Assembly: GCA_016946835.1 (NCBI GenBank)
Contig: JACVTC010000014.1
Span: forward strand, 1,806,501 to 1,870,500
Direction of reading: 5' to 3'
Source: Neocallimastix lanati (nom. inval.)
Lineage: Eukaryota > Neocallimastigomycota > Neocallimastigomycetes > Neocallimastigales > Neocallimastigaceae
Length of the DNA: 64,000 nt
The notes under the pieces were generated by a model that saw only the letters and a list, made by a program, of their open reading frames with translations, was not told where the DNA came from and searched no databases. The first letter of the stretch is position 1, and the number at the start of each line of letters is the position of its first letter. Positions 21,915 to 31,977 of the stretch are shown in pieces. A program made the position numbers and the translations under genes.

Positions 21915-22406
21915 CTAATCTATCTAAAATATTACTAATAAGAATTTATTTAATTGGCTAAAATTTTTATTACAATCTGTTAAAATATTCAAATAAAAAT
22001 AAAAATACTATTCTAATATAAAGGTTTTTAATAAAATAAAATATTTTTCAATATAAAATAAAACATTTCGATATAAAATTTTATAATAAAAGTTAAAATA
22101 TAATATATAAATTTTTAATTATCAATATATAAAAATATTATTAATACAAATTTTCATTATTAATATAAAAATAAAAAAATAAGATTTATTATTAATATTG
22201 TTAATATAAGTTTTAAATATATAAAAATATTACTATTAATATAAGATTTAATATAAAAATTATAAAGTTTAATATAATTTTTGATCTAATTTTTAATCTT
22301 TGAATTTAAAAATTTATTAAAGTACAAAAATAATAATGTACACATAATGTATTAGAAATAAATCGTAGATTTAATTAAGAATGCATTATTTAGTACATTC
22401 TTATCA
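21562..22406 (-). repeat. 5' LTR of B2
   Basis: 845 bp, TGTTAAGG…CTTATCA on the plus strand, with a T homopolymer of about 50 nt. U3 half matches B1 LTRs, unlike its own 3' LTR. Confidence 0.9.
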
Positions 22407-22421
22407 ACAATTAGTAAAATT

Positions 22422-22498
22422 AGAACTTTAGTTCAATGGTTAGTTACATTAACCATGACCAATACTTCATGGGTTCGACTCACACCTCAACCCATTTT
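22422..22498 (+). ncRNA. tRNA-like Pol III unit in 5' LTR of C
   Basis: A box TAGTTCAATGG (22429-22439) fits TRGYNNARNNG. B box GGTTCGACTCA (22472-22482) fits GGTTCGANTCC at 10 of 11. The gap is 32 nt, and TTTT (22495-22498) begins 13 nt after the B box, where a tRNA gene would terminate. The acceptor arms do not pair, so it is tRNA-derived rather than a working tRNA. CAATT, where B2 ends, lies 17 nt upstream of the A box, about where Pol III would start. Confidence 0.72.
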
Positions 22499-22788
22499 GC
22501 ATAAATAATTATTTTATTAATTATTTTATTAATTATTAATAATATCTTCTTGAATATTCTTTCTGTATAAAATTATAGAAAGTTAAAGATTCTTTCGGTT
22601 CGTAATTCAACCGAAATGAATTTAGAAATTCTTATTATATAAATTATTTTATTCTTTTTTGATAAGATTCATTTTCATCAATTAAAATCAATATTCTAGA
22701 AACTTTACATTATTAATTATTACAAACATATTTCTAAATATTTCTTTAAAATTATTTTTACATGTTAAAACTGTTTTTCCGTTAAAAG

Positions 22789-22840
22789 TATAAATAGTGC
22801 GAACTTCACGAATGAAAATATTTTTCTTCGTGCTTTTATT
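22789..22840 (+). promoter_or_regulatory. TATA box, inverted repeat and self-primer of C
   Basis: TATAAATA (22789-22796), inverted repeat CACGAATGAAAA/TTTTTCTTCGTG (22807-22818, 22821-22832), then GTGCTTTTATT (22830-22840), starting 41 nt after the TATA box. GTGCTTTTATT is the exact reverse complement of AATAAAAGCAC at the LTR/leader border (23038-23048). This is the Tf1 self-priming arrangement; no tRNA-type primer site is present. Confidence 0.72.
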
Positions 22841-23038
22841 AATAATAATTAACGTATAAGTAATTCGAAATATTACCTTGTTGATTAATATTAATAATTA
22901 TTTTAAATTTTATAATTAATAAAAAAATATTTCTAATAAAACGAATTATTTATACAGATAGTGTAAACCTATTGAGTTTTCTCCTTTCTGTGTTTCTATA
23001 TCTCATCCCGCCTTTACAATAGAAGCACCTCCGTTACA

Positions 23039-23516
23039 ATAAAAGCACCTGCTAATCCAAGCCCTCAATACCTTTACGCTATTTCTCAGACATTCTACCG
23101 TACTTTTAGGAATTCTACCTTCTCAATATCTTTTGGCAATCGTTGGGTTTCTACTTTTACTATTCTACTATTAAAGAACAAATACTTATTCTTCCGGTTC
23201 TCTCTATCTTAGTCTAATAATCTTTGAATAAATCTTCTTATCTACTATCTCTTTAATACCGGACTTCTATATCTTTTAATCTCGGATTTTATCTCTTCCC
23301 AGACGAATAATTACTGCCTATTGATTCCTATTCCAATTATCACCTTGTCTGTTCTAAGTTACCTTCACTATTATATAATTTAACCCTTTGAATCTATTAT
23401 ATTACCGGATAATCCTAATCCTATGGTTGTTGAAATTAATTCTTATACTACCCGATCAAATAATTCAAATTAAATTTGTGCTACCCTATTAAGATAAAAC
23501 TTGCATTACCTTAACC

Positions 23517-23564
<48 letters not shown>

Positions 23565-23818
23565 GATAATATTAAATTAATCTTGTATTACCTTAACCCT
23601 TCAAAATTAATTCTAATATTTACCCAACAAAATTAATTAATAATTAGATAAATAATATTAAATTAATTTAATAAGAAAAAAATTTTTAATTTTTAGATAA
23701 ATATTTTAGATTAATTTAGTGAATAAATCAATTAGTTCTAGATAAATAAAAAAAAAAAAAAAAAAAAAATTTTTTTTCAATTTATTACAAAAATAATAAA
23801 TTTTTTAAATTAGCTTAG

Positions 23819-23863
<45 letters not shown>

Positions 23864-24898
23864 ATAATATTAATAATTGTAATAATAATTTTTTTATTTT
23901 TAATTATTTTAATAAATTACTCGCTTGAAATAATAGCAAGAAAAACCTGTGCAATTTTATTTTTTATTTATTTATAAAGCGTTTATACGAGCGAATAGAG
24001 CTCATATACAGAGTTAGAAGAATTATCTTCTTTAGTGTTGCACTCGACGAATAGATTTGGTTCTAGACTAGGTAAAACTCTATAAGAGAGCACCGTAGCC
24101 TATTATAAAGGAAAACGGTTCTAGGTTTGCAACAACTCTGGCGAATAAGGAGCTTACGTCACCGAAGGCGTAAGATTAAAATTATATAGTATTTTAAAGT
24201 TTTATTTCGTGCTTACTCGCGGCACTAGTTATAATAGTACTGACGGTTTTTTCTATAGTTGTGAGTCAATAGTACTATTCTATTTTATCAATTAATAATT
24301 TTATAATTGAATATTTTTATTTTATAATTAAGAAAACAAAGATTAAAATATAAATATAAGGTTTATACGACTTCCAAAGCGACAGAAGTTGGTCTCTGTT
24401 TTCGTAACATTTTAGTGTTCAGGTACTATTGATATAGGGGAAAATAATTTGTTTTATTCTTTTCAGCTAACAATAAGTTAGACATAATAAAGAATCTAAC
24501 AATATTACTTCCTTTTGTTTATAAGACATTAACAATCGATTTTATCTGCGTTATCACTAAAAGGCTAAAGGAACTTATCGTATAAAACTTTGATAGATTA
24601 TATATTTAGTTGGTCCAATACTATATAATCTAGTTTATATTTCAGTAATTTTTGATAAATAATTATAAAATAGAAATATTTAATTATAAATATTATAAAG
24701 TGTTATTAAAATTTTGTGTTCTTATCCATTAACCTTGGAAACCTACCAATAAACAATTTTTGAACTCTCGGAATTTTGCTACCTATATACTACCTTTTGG
24801 ATTATTGGAATCTCTACTACCACTTTGGGAACTTCTGGATTCTACCGCCTATTCTTTACCTTTGAAAACTTATTCTACTCTACCTTATTTATTTCAAT
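23039..24898 (+). other. Leader of C
   Basis: No gene. In order: self-priming site (23038-23048), a pyrimidine-rich stretch (23050-23520), several long A homopolymers (about 23521-23860), leader block 1 (23989-24177, ending in the 40-nt motif shared with family B), a stem ACTTC/GAAGT near 24370, a TTCTTTTCAG that resembles a 3' splice site near 24470, and short degenerate repeats of TTGGAATCTCTACTACC just before the ATG. Function of the leader is unknown. Confidence 0.6.
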
Positions 24899-27343
24899 AT
24901 GGACAACTATAACCAAGAAAATCCTACCTTTAAGGACGGTTTTGCTGGTGATCGTCGATTCTTTAAAGGATTTCTAGCTAAAATGGAACTTATTTTTATG
25001 ATTCAACCGGAAAGATTTGCAAACGATGAAGCTAAAGTAATCTATATCATTTCTCGTTTGTATGGAAACGCCATGAATTGGGCTTCTACCCTTATTGAAA
25101 ACCAAGATCCTTGTCTCCTTAATTATAATCAATTCATTGCTAGACTAAAATCAGTATTTGGAAGCTACGACTCTACCTTTATTGCCAACCAGAAATTAAG
25201 AACAATCAAACAAAAACGAATTGGTGAAGTCAGAAATTATATTTTAGAATTTAATAAATACGCCGATGAATCTTCTTGGAATGAAGAAGCCAAGATGGAC
25301 GCCTTTCTTGCCGGTCTACATGACCATATTGCTACTAGAATTTTAGAAATGTTTCCTGGACCTCAAACCCTCTTTGCTATGCAAACAATTGCATCTAGAA
25401 TCGATAATCGTATCTCTACTCATAGACAATTCTCCAATCTTCAAGGTCAAAATTCAAATAATAGTAATAATAATAAAAATAAAAAGAGCAAAAAATCATT
25501 CTTTTTCCAAAAGCAATTTAAATCCAAACCTCATGGACCTCTATCTCAAGAAGAAAAAGAAAGAAGAAGAAGAGAAAATCTTTGTTTATATTGTGGATCC
25601 TCTGAACATTCTCTCGACAATTGTCCACTTAAAAATAAATATAAAAATAAAAATAAACCTTCATCAAGTAGCACTTACGTTTCTAATCCCGAATCAAAAC
25701 CTATTTCTAGACCTAGAGTCTCTGACTCAAATCTTCCTATTTACGAATTTTCTTTGAGTATTGATAATACAAATTCTACCGCTAAAATTCTTCTCGATAC
25801 TGGTTCTCAAATTAATCTAATAGATATCTACTATGTTAAAGAAAATAATATCCCGTATTCAACTAAAACTAATTTCCCTAAGGTATCTGGCATTGGTGGA
25901 AAGCAAACTATTCTTGGAAAAACTCTTCCTATTTCCATCACTTATAATAACCATAAATGTAAGACTCAATTCTATGTGGTTGACCTTCCTTCTTATTGTG
26001 CTATTTTAGGTTTCGAATGGATTTCTACTCACAATCCTGATATTGACTTCAAAAATAAAGTCTTAAGATTTAATTCCAATTATTGCGTTGAAAATTGTTT
26101 AATCATCCCTAACTCCTTTACTTCTTATGTTCCTCTAAATACTACTAAACAAAATGACAAAAATGAAAATGAAGAAATCAATAATAAAATAAGCAAATCA
26201 TTACCAAAAAAATTACTTCCATTTATAGACACTTTCAGTGAAATATACACTAATCAATCACCTCCTTATTGTCCTTTTGATAGCGAGATTAAACCCAAAC
26301 AAAATGAAAAACTTCATTATGACCCAATCTACTCCTTAACTAAAAATGAATCTCTAGCTTCGAAGAAATATATTAAAGAAAATGAAGACAAAAAATTTAT
26401 TAGAAAATCTAAATCTCCAGCTGCTGCTTCTGTTTTATTTGTTCCCAAGAAAGACATAAATGACCTCTTCCGTATTCATAAACCACCCTCCGATTTTTTT
26501 TCCGATAAAGATTCTCAATTCACTTCAAAATTTTGGTCAGCTATTTGTAAATCCTTCAATATTACAACGAAACTTGCTTCTCCCTTCCATCACCAAACCA
26601 ATGGTTTAACGGAGAGGGTGAACTCCGTTATTGAACAATACTTAAGATGTTATTCAAACTTTAAAGGTTCTGATTGGTATAATTTTTTATTCCTAGCAGA
26701 ATTCAGTTATAATAATTCAATTCAAGAATCAATTAAGCACTCACCTTTTTATGCAAACTATGGATATAATCCAAGATATTCACCATCAATTCCAAACAGT
26801 ACAGATGTTCCTAGAGCTGATGAATTTACAAAAGATTTTTCAGAATTATTTAAAACACTTAGTGAAAATTTACAACAAGCAAGAAAAAAGCAAGAAGAAT
26901 TTGCAAACAAACATCGTATTGAAGCTCCAAACTTTAAACCTGGTGATAAAGTGTGGATTAATAGTTCACTTATAATTCATAATGGAAATAAAAAACTTAA
27001 ACCTAGAAAACTTGGTCCATATAAAATCATTAAGAAAATTTCTCCCGTTTCATATAAGTCAGACTTACCAAAAGAAATCAGAATCCATCCTGTAATACAT
27101 GTTTCTGAACTTGAACCATTTTATGAAGATCACTTTGGACGAAAGAAAGAACCACCACCACCGATAATTATTGACAATGAAGAAGAATACGAAGTTGAAA
27201 AAATTCTTGATAAAAGGAAACATTATGGCAAAACCCAATATCTTATTAAATGGAAAGGTTATCCTTTATCTGAAGCATCTTGGGAACCCGAAGAAAATTT
27301 AAATTGCCCCAAACTCTTAAAAGAATTTAACAAAAATAACTAA
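24899..27343 (+). CDS. Gag-protease-integrase C-term-chromodomain protein of C
   Basis: 814 codons from ATG 24899. Gag capsid region (residues about 1-170, with [12 protein letters not shown] and a typical LRTIKQ…YILEFNKYA segment), basic Lys-rich stretch, zinc knuckle [14 protein letters not shown] (about 229-242), retropepsin with [12 protein letters not shown] (about 299), then the distal integrase region ([21 protein letters not shown]) and a GPY/F-like segment ([14 protein letters not shown]), then a chromodomain [10 protein letters not shown]…YLIKWKGY…SWEPEENL (about 763-810). No RT or RNase H motifs. The frame is open throughout. The chromodomain is known in chromoviruses to direct integration to marked chromatin. 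Confidence 0.85.
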   Translation: MDNYNQENPTFKDGFAGDRRFFKGFLAKMELIFMIQPERFANDEAKVIYIISRLYGNAMNWASTLIENQDPCLLNYNQFIARLKSVFGSYDSTFIANQKLRTIKQKRIGEVRNYILEFNKYADESSWNEEAKMDAFLAGLHDHIATRILEMFPGPQTLFAMQTIASRIDNRISTHRQFSNLQGQNSNNSNNNKNKKSKKSFFFQKQFKSKPHGPLSQEEKERRRRENLCLYCGSSEHSLDNCPLKNKYKNKNKPSSSSTYVSNPESKPISRPRVSDSNLPIYEFSLSIDNTNSTAKILLDTGSQINLIDIYYVKENNIPYSTKTNFPKVSGIGGKQTILGKTLPISITYNNHKCKTQFYVVDLPSYCAILGFEWISTHNPDIDFKNKVLRFNSNYCVENCLIIPNSFTSYVPLNTTKQNDKNENEEINNKISKSLPKKLLPFIDTFSEIYTNQSPPYCPFDSEIKPKQNEKLHYDPIYSLTKNESLASKKYIKENEDKKFIRKSKSPAAASVLFVPKKDINDLFRIHKPPSDFFSDKDSQFTSKFWSAICKSFNITTKLASPFHHQTNGLTERVNSVIEQYLRCYSNFKGSDWYNFLFLAEFSYNNSIQESIKHSPFYANYGYNPRYSPSIPNSTDVPRADEFTKDFSELFKTLSENLQQARKKQEEFANKHRIEAPNFKPGDKVWINSSLIIHNGNKKLKPRKLGPYKIIKKISPVSYKSDLPKEIRIHPVIHVSELEPFYEDHFGRKKEPPPPIIIDNEEEYEVEKILDKRKHYGKTQYLIKWKGYPLSEASWEPEENLNCPKLLKEFNKNN

Positions 27344-27675
27344 AATTAAAATTTGAAAATGAATCTTTACTTTATTAATATTAAACTTATATTAATTTAT
27401 TAATATCAATATTACTAAATATTATTTTATATTATTAAATATTATTAATATTCATGTATTCTTATTATATATTATATTCATGTAACTTTATTAATATCAT
27501 GTAATTTTATTCAAAAAAGTTCGTACTATAAAATGGTTAATTATTATTTTTATTTTATTTTATTTTAGTTTAGTTTAGTTTAATTTAGTTTAGTTTAGTT
27601 TAGTTTGCTTAATTTTAGTATAAGTTATGCCTAATTGTTAGATTCGTCTGGTATCCGAATCCTGGAGGCGGACCA
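27344..27675 (+). other. 3' untranslated segment and polypurine tract of C
   Basis: AT-rich, with direct repeats of TTTAGTTTAG (near 27565-27605). The G-rich CCTGGAGGCGGACCA (27661-27675) just before the LTR is the likely plus-strand primer. Nothing else seen. Confidence 0.6.
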
Positions 27676-28320
27676 TGTAACGAAATCTTCAGTTAGTAAA
27701 ATTAGAACTTTGGTTCAATGGTTAGTTACATTAACCATGACCAATACTTCATGGGTTCGACTCACACCTCAACCCATTTTGCATAAATAATTATTTTATT
27801 AATTATTTTATTAATTATTAATAATATCTTCTTGAATATTCTTTCTGTATAAAATTATAGAAAGTTAAAGATTCTTTCGGTTCGTAATTCAACCGAAATG
27901 AATTTAGAAATTCTTATTATATAAATTATTTTATTCTTTTTTGATAAGATTCATTTTCATCAATTAAAATCAATATTCTAGAAACTTTACATTATTAATT
28001 ATTACAAACATATTTCTAAATATTTCTTTAAAATTATTTTTACATGTTAAAACTGTTTTTCCGTTAAAAGTATAAATAGTGCGAACTTCACGAATGAAAA
28101 TATTTTTCTTCGTGCTTTTATTAATAATAATTAACGTATAAGTAATTCGAAATATTACCTTGTTGATTAATATTAATAATTATTTTAAATTTTATAATTA
28201 ATAAAAAAATATTTCTAATAAAACGAATTATTTATACAGATAGTGTAAACCTATTGAGTTTTCTCCTTTCTGTGTTTCTATATCTCATCCCGCCTTTACA
28301 ATAGAAGCACCTCCGTTACA
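27676..28320 (+). repeat. 3' LTR of C
   Basis: 645 bp with 7-bp terminal inverted repeat TGTAACG/CGTTACA. Complete. Position 27690 reads CAGTT where the two 5' LTRs of C and G read CAATT. Confidence 0.88.
27704..27780 (+). ncRNA. tRNA-like Pol III unit in 3' LTR of C
   Basis: A box TGGTTCAATGG (27711-27721, fits the consensus fully), B box GGTTCGACTCA (27754-27764), TTTT at 27777-27780. No element is inserted upstream of this copy. Confidence 0.72.
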
Positions 28321-28405
28321 GTTAATAATATTAATATTTACTTTATTTCAAACACTCTGTTCGACAATAAAGAAAGAAAACTTTTGTTCAAAAAAAAAAT
28401 TATTA

Positions 28406-28443
<38 letters not shown>

Positions 28444-29387
28444 TGAGTAAATAATATAAGTACTATACCCGGAGAATCAATAATTATTTCATATGCATAT
28501 ATTATAAATTTAAATCGTTTTTCAAACCCCCAAGTGAAGTTACTGCGTCGTTCGACCTCGTTCTAAAGACCGTCAGTTAGATACTCTTGATATATCGTAA
28601 CCTTATCTTTAAAACCTCTACTACCCCGCTTCAATGCAACCTCACTCTGTTTTACTTCGCGAATTTAAAATTATTTTTATATCTTTATAACCTCTACTAC
28701 GTATATCGTTATCTAGATACTATATGCAGGTATATAATTACGCCGGATACCTAAAAAAATTTTGTTGGAATAAATATTTACTCAAAGAAAAATATTTTAA
28801 TGCGTATATTTTTAAAAAAAAATTTTTTTTTTTTTTTTTTTTTTTATAATTTATAATTAATAACAATTTTAATATATACTAATAACTTAAAAATTAAATA
28901 TTTTAAAATTAATTATTATAATCAAATAGCATTTCCAGCTACTTTCCAATAGTATTGTTAGGATTAGTAAAAATCGTTTACGTTTTACACAGCTTACCTA
29001 TTACGGTGTCATGGATAAAACGCACAGAGTACAATTATTCTCAAACGAATATTGTAGCACATTGCCTTACAATATAAAAATTGTTAAGGATATACTTACG
29101 TCGATTATTTTTACTCCTACAATCCCAACAATAGTACTGCTTCTGAAGCGTACTAATTCAATTTAATTATAACAATTAAAATAAAATAACTTAATCAAAA
29201 GTTATTTAATTAAAGCTTCATTAATAAATTTTAAAAAAAAAAAAATTTATCTATCACTTTAATTTTTAAAAAAAGGTTTTAGAAAAAAAAAAATATGTTT
29301 TATAAAAAAAAATTTTCATAAAAAAAATTTTAAATTAATAACTAATATTTTAAATAATTATCTAATGTAATATTAAAATTTTGTTTT
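28321..29387 (-). other. Leader of element I
   Basis: No gene. T homopolymers (28410-28441, 28818-28845), AT-rich filler, and a diverged copy of leader block 2 (about 28950-29060) in which CATGACACC…AGGTAAGCTG is kept while surrounding bases differ from B and E. Confidence 0.55.
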
Positions 29388-29405
29388 TCCCCGATATCTC
29401 CACCA
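29388..29405 (-). promoter_or_regulatory. Primer-binding site of element I
   Basis: TGGTGGAGATATCGGGGA on the minus strand, 7 nt from the LTR, identical to B2, D and E. Confidence 0.75.
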
Positions 29406-29412
29406 AAACTTA

Positions 29413-29653
29413 TGTTATGGTTCATTGGGAAAAACAAAATTTTTACACACAAAAGATAAAGATTTAAAATATTTATTTACACAATAACAATTTTATAATT
29501 TATTTATTTATTTAATTTTTAAAGTAATTACATTATTTATTAAACTAATTAAATTTTATTAGCTAAATTATTACTATTCCTAATATTAATATTAATACTA
29601 TTACTTATATTATTACTAATATTATTACTATTTTTATTTTATTATTATTATTA

Positions 29654-29688
<35 letters not shown>

Positions 29689-31117
29689 TTTATTATTGTT
29701 TTGTGTTATTTTATTTTTTTTTTTTTTTTTAGAAGAAGTTATTTTCTTCAGATATTTATATTCGATTTCATTTTTAAAGTTTAATATCTTGGAAATGAAA
29801 AAGAATTTAAGTATTTAATTAAAAGAATTATTAATTCATTCTTAATTAAATGTTAAATAAAATTATTAATAATATGTTTAATATAAATTCCATAAAGGAA
29901 TAAAAAAAATTATTATTTAAAAAGATATTATAAAGATTTTAATTAAATAATATCTGGAGTAAATAATTAAAAAGTTTTTAATAAAATTTTTAATTAAAAG
30001 TTTACAAAAATATTAATTGAATTTGGTAAAAGATAATAAATTATTTAATGATAATTTATTTTAAGTTTAATAAAAATTAATATTAATTTATAATGTTATT
30101 GAAAGTTAATAATAATTAATTTGATAAAAATATAATAAAAATATAAAATAATTTTAATATAGATTCAATAAAGAATTTGTTAATATAAATTTTTGAAGAG
30201 TTTATATGTATTTTAATATTAATTTAATTAAGATTCAGTAATGATTTTATAAAAAATATTTTTATAAAAATTTTAATTAATATTATAATAATTTTAATTA
30301 ATTTATAATACTATATAATAAAATTTTTAATTTAATTCAGGGAAGAATATAAGAAAGTTCCATTAGTAAAGAATATAAACTTAATTATGGTTAAGTTATG
30401 TCTAAACATAACAAAATAAGTAATTTATAATCATTCTTTACCATTCAATTGGTACAGGACTTTTCATTTATTTATTTTCAATAATAATATATTCTAATTA
30501 ATTCTAATTAAACTTATTTAATTATTTCCGAATATTATCTAAACTAATTAAACTCAACATTAATATTCTAATGTTTTTAAATATTAACTAAGCTCTCTTT
30601 TATTTTATTTTAAACCCCTTAACTAACTTAATTATTATTTAAACTTAAAACTATTATATTAACAACACAGCTTAACACTAAATTAAAACACCCTTAATTT
30701 ATTTTACCTTATTTTATTCTAAAATTTAATTTATAAAATTTTGAGAGAGAGTTTTTAATATTTTTTGATTTTACAAGTTATTTATAGAATTTAATGAAGT
30801 TTTTTTATTGGTTCAAATAAATTTTTAATTAATTAAAATAAAATATAAAAAATAATAAAATAATATATAAAAATAATAAAAATTAAAGTAAAAATAAAAG
30901 TAAAAGTAAAAATAAAAATAAAAATATAAAATAAAAATAAAATATGAGATAAAAATAATATAATAAAAATTAAAATAAAAATAAAGTAAAAGTAAAAATA
31001 CAAATAAAAATTTAAAATAAAAATAAAGATATAAAATAAAAATAATATAAAAGAAATAAAAACAAATATAAAATAATAAATTCAATAATATAAGCAATAT
31101 TAGATTGTTCCGTATCA
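29413..31117 (-). repeat. Long 5' LTR of element I
   Basis: About 1.7 kb, twice the length of its relatives' LTRs, from TGTTATGG (29413) to CCGTATCA (31117) on the plus strand. Contains ATT-type microsatellite (29625-29700) and a TAAAAATAAAA-type low-complexity stretch (30830-31090) that may explain the extra length. No partner LTR in the window, so the limits rest on the primer site on one side and the CAAT junction on the other. Confidence 0.6.
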
Positions 31118-31121
31118 CAAT

Positions 31122-31418
31122 TGTTAAGGTTTTAGAGAATTAAATAAAAATAAAGTAAGGAAACACAAATTTTATTTATTTATTTATTATTTTTATTTAT
31201 AAATTTATGATTTTATTTGATGATTTTTTAAAAATTGGTAGCAAAATTTACAACTATTTATACTTTTTTTCAAGGCATAAAAGTTGTTCTTGCCACTAAA
31301 TTACATTTTATTTATTTTTTTTTATAAAAACTATTAAATTTAAATTGAATTTTATAATCAATTATATAAAATTTAATTATAACAATATAAATAAAATACA
31401 TTTATAATATTAATAAAA

Positions 31419-31472
<54 letters not shown>

Positions 31473-31959
31473 TATCTAAAATATTACTAATAAGAATTTA
31501 TTTAATTGGCTATAAATTTTATTACAATCTGTTAAAATATTCAAATAAAAATAAAAATACTATTCTAATATAAAGGTTTTTAATAAAATAAAATATTTTT
31601 CAATATAAAATAAAACATTTCGATATAAAATTTTATAATAAAAGTTAAAATATAATATATAAATTTTTAATCATCAATATATAAAAATATTATTAATACA
31701 AATTTTCATTATTAATATAAAAAATAAAAAAATTAAGATTTATTATTAATATTGCTAATATAAGTTTTAAATATATAAAAATATTACTATTAATATAAGA
31801 TTTAATATAAAATTATAAAGTTTAATATAATTTTTGATTTAATTTTTAATCTTTGAATTTAAAAATTTATTAAAGTACAAAAATAATAATGTACACATAA
31901 TGTATTAGAAATAAATCGTAGATTTAATTAAGAATGCATTATTTAGTACATTCTTATCA
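31122..31959 (-). repeat. 3' LTR of D
   Basis: 838 bp, TGTTAAGG…CTTATCA on the plus strand, with a T homopolymer of about 45 nt. G-rich polypurine tract follows at 31960-31971. Confidence 0.9.
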
Positions 31960-31977
31960 AGATGCCCCGACGAAGAC

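Larger units (their letters stand above)
14396..22406 (-). mobile_element. Element B2: inverted second copy of family B, broken
   Basis: 8.01 kb, minus strand, same family and order of parts as B1 and tail-to-tail with it. Protein sequence is almost identical to B1, but the coding regions are broken in about two places. Its two LTRs (14396-15240 and 21562-22406) have equal length yet differ in the U3 half: the 5' copy matches the B1 type, the 3' copy matches the solo LTR at 39232. The right flank is ACAATT, then the 5' LTR of C. Confidence 0.9.
22411..23038 (+). repeat. 5' LTR of C
   Basis: 628 bp aligned to the 3' LTR at 27676-28320, minus about 15 outer bases. Carries the tRNA-like sequence, a TATA box and the self-primer. 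Ends CCGTTACA. Confidence 0.88.
22407..28320 (+). mobile_element. Element C: chromodomain LTR element, non-autonomous
   Basis: LTR (22411-23038), self-priming site, 1.9 kb leader, one open frame (24899-27343), LTR (27676-28320). The 3' LTR has termini TGTAACG/CGTTACA. The 5' LTR lacks only its outermost bases, where the stack ending in B2 begins. The protein has Gag, protease, the C-terminal part of integrase and a chromodomain but no recognisable reverse transcriptase or RNase H. G has the same structure, so this is a family that moved in this form with enzymes supplied in trans. It abuts the leader of element I on the right. Confidence 0.85.
28321..31117 (-). mobile_element. Element I: 5' end of a tRNA-primed Ty3/gypsy element
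   Basis: A minus-strand remnant: a long 5' LTR (29413-31117), primer site and about 1.06 kb of leader, cut by element C at 28320. No coding part is visible here; it should lie to the left of the whole Z-A-B1-B2-C block if C inserted into I. Related to E by the LTR start TGTTATGG and to B and E by the leader block GACACC…AGGTAAGCTG. CAAT joins it to D on the right. A broken, older copy. Confidence 0.7.

Noticed and set aside
6343-22406. The inverted B1/B2 pair as a palindromic sequencing or assembly artefact
   Set aside because: B1 and B2 have their own differences in LTRs, homopolymers and coding parts, and B2 shares LTR features with D rather than B1, so they are distinct copies. Long-read confirmation would still be useful.
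22422-22498. A working cellular tRNA gene
   Set aside because: A and B boxes fit, but the acceptor arms do not pair and the T stem has a mismatch also seen in H; all copies are at fixed places in LTRs.
30825-31118. A 97-codon Tyr/Phe-rich frame
   Set aside because: It is translation of a TAAAAATAAAA-type low-complexity stretch in the LTR of element I.
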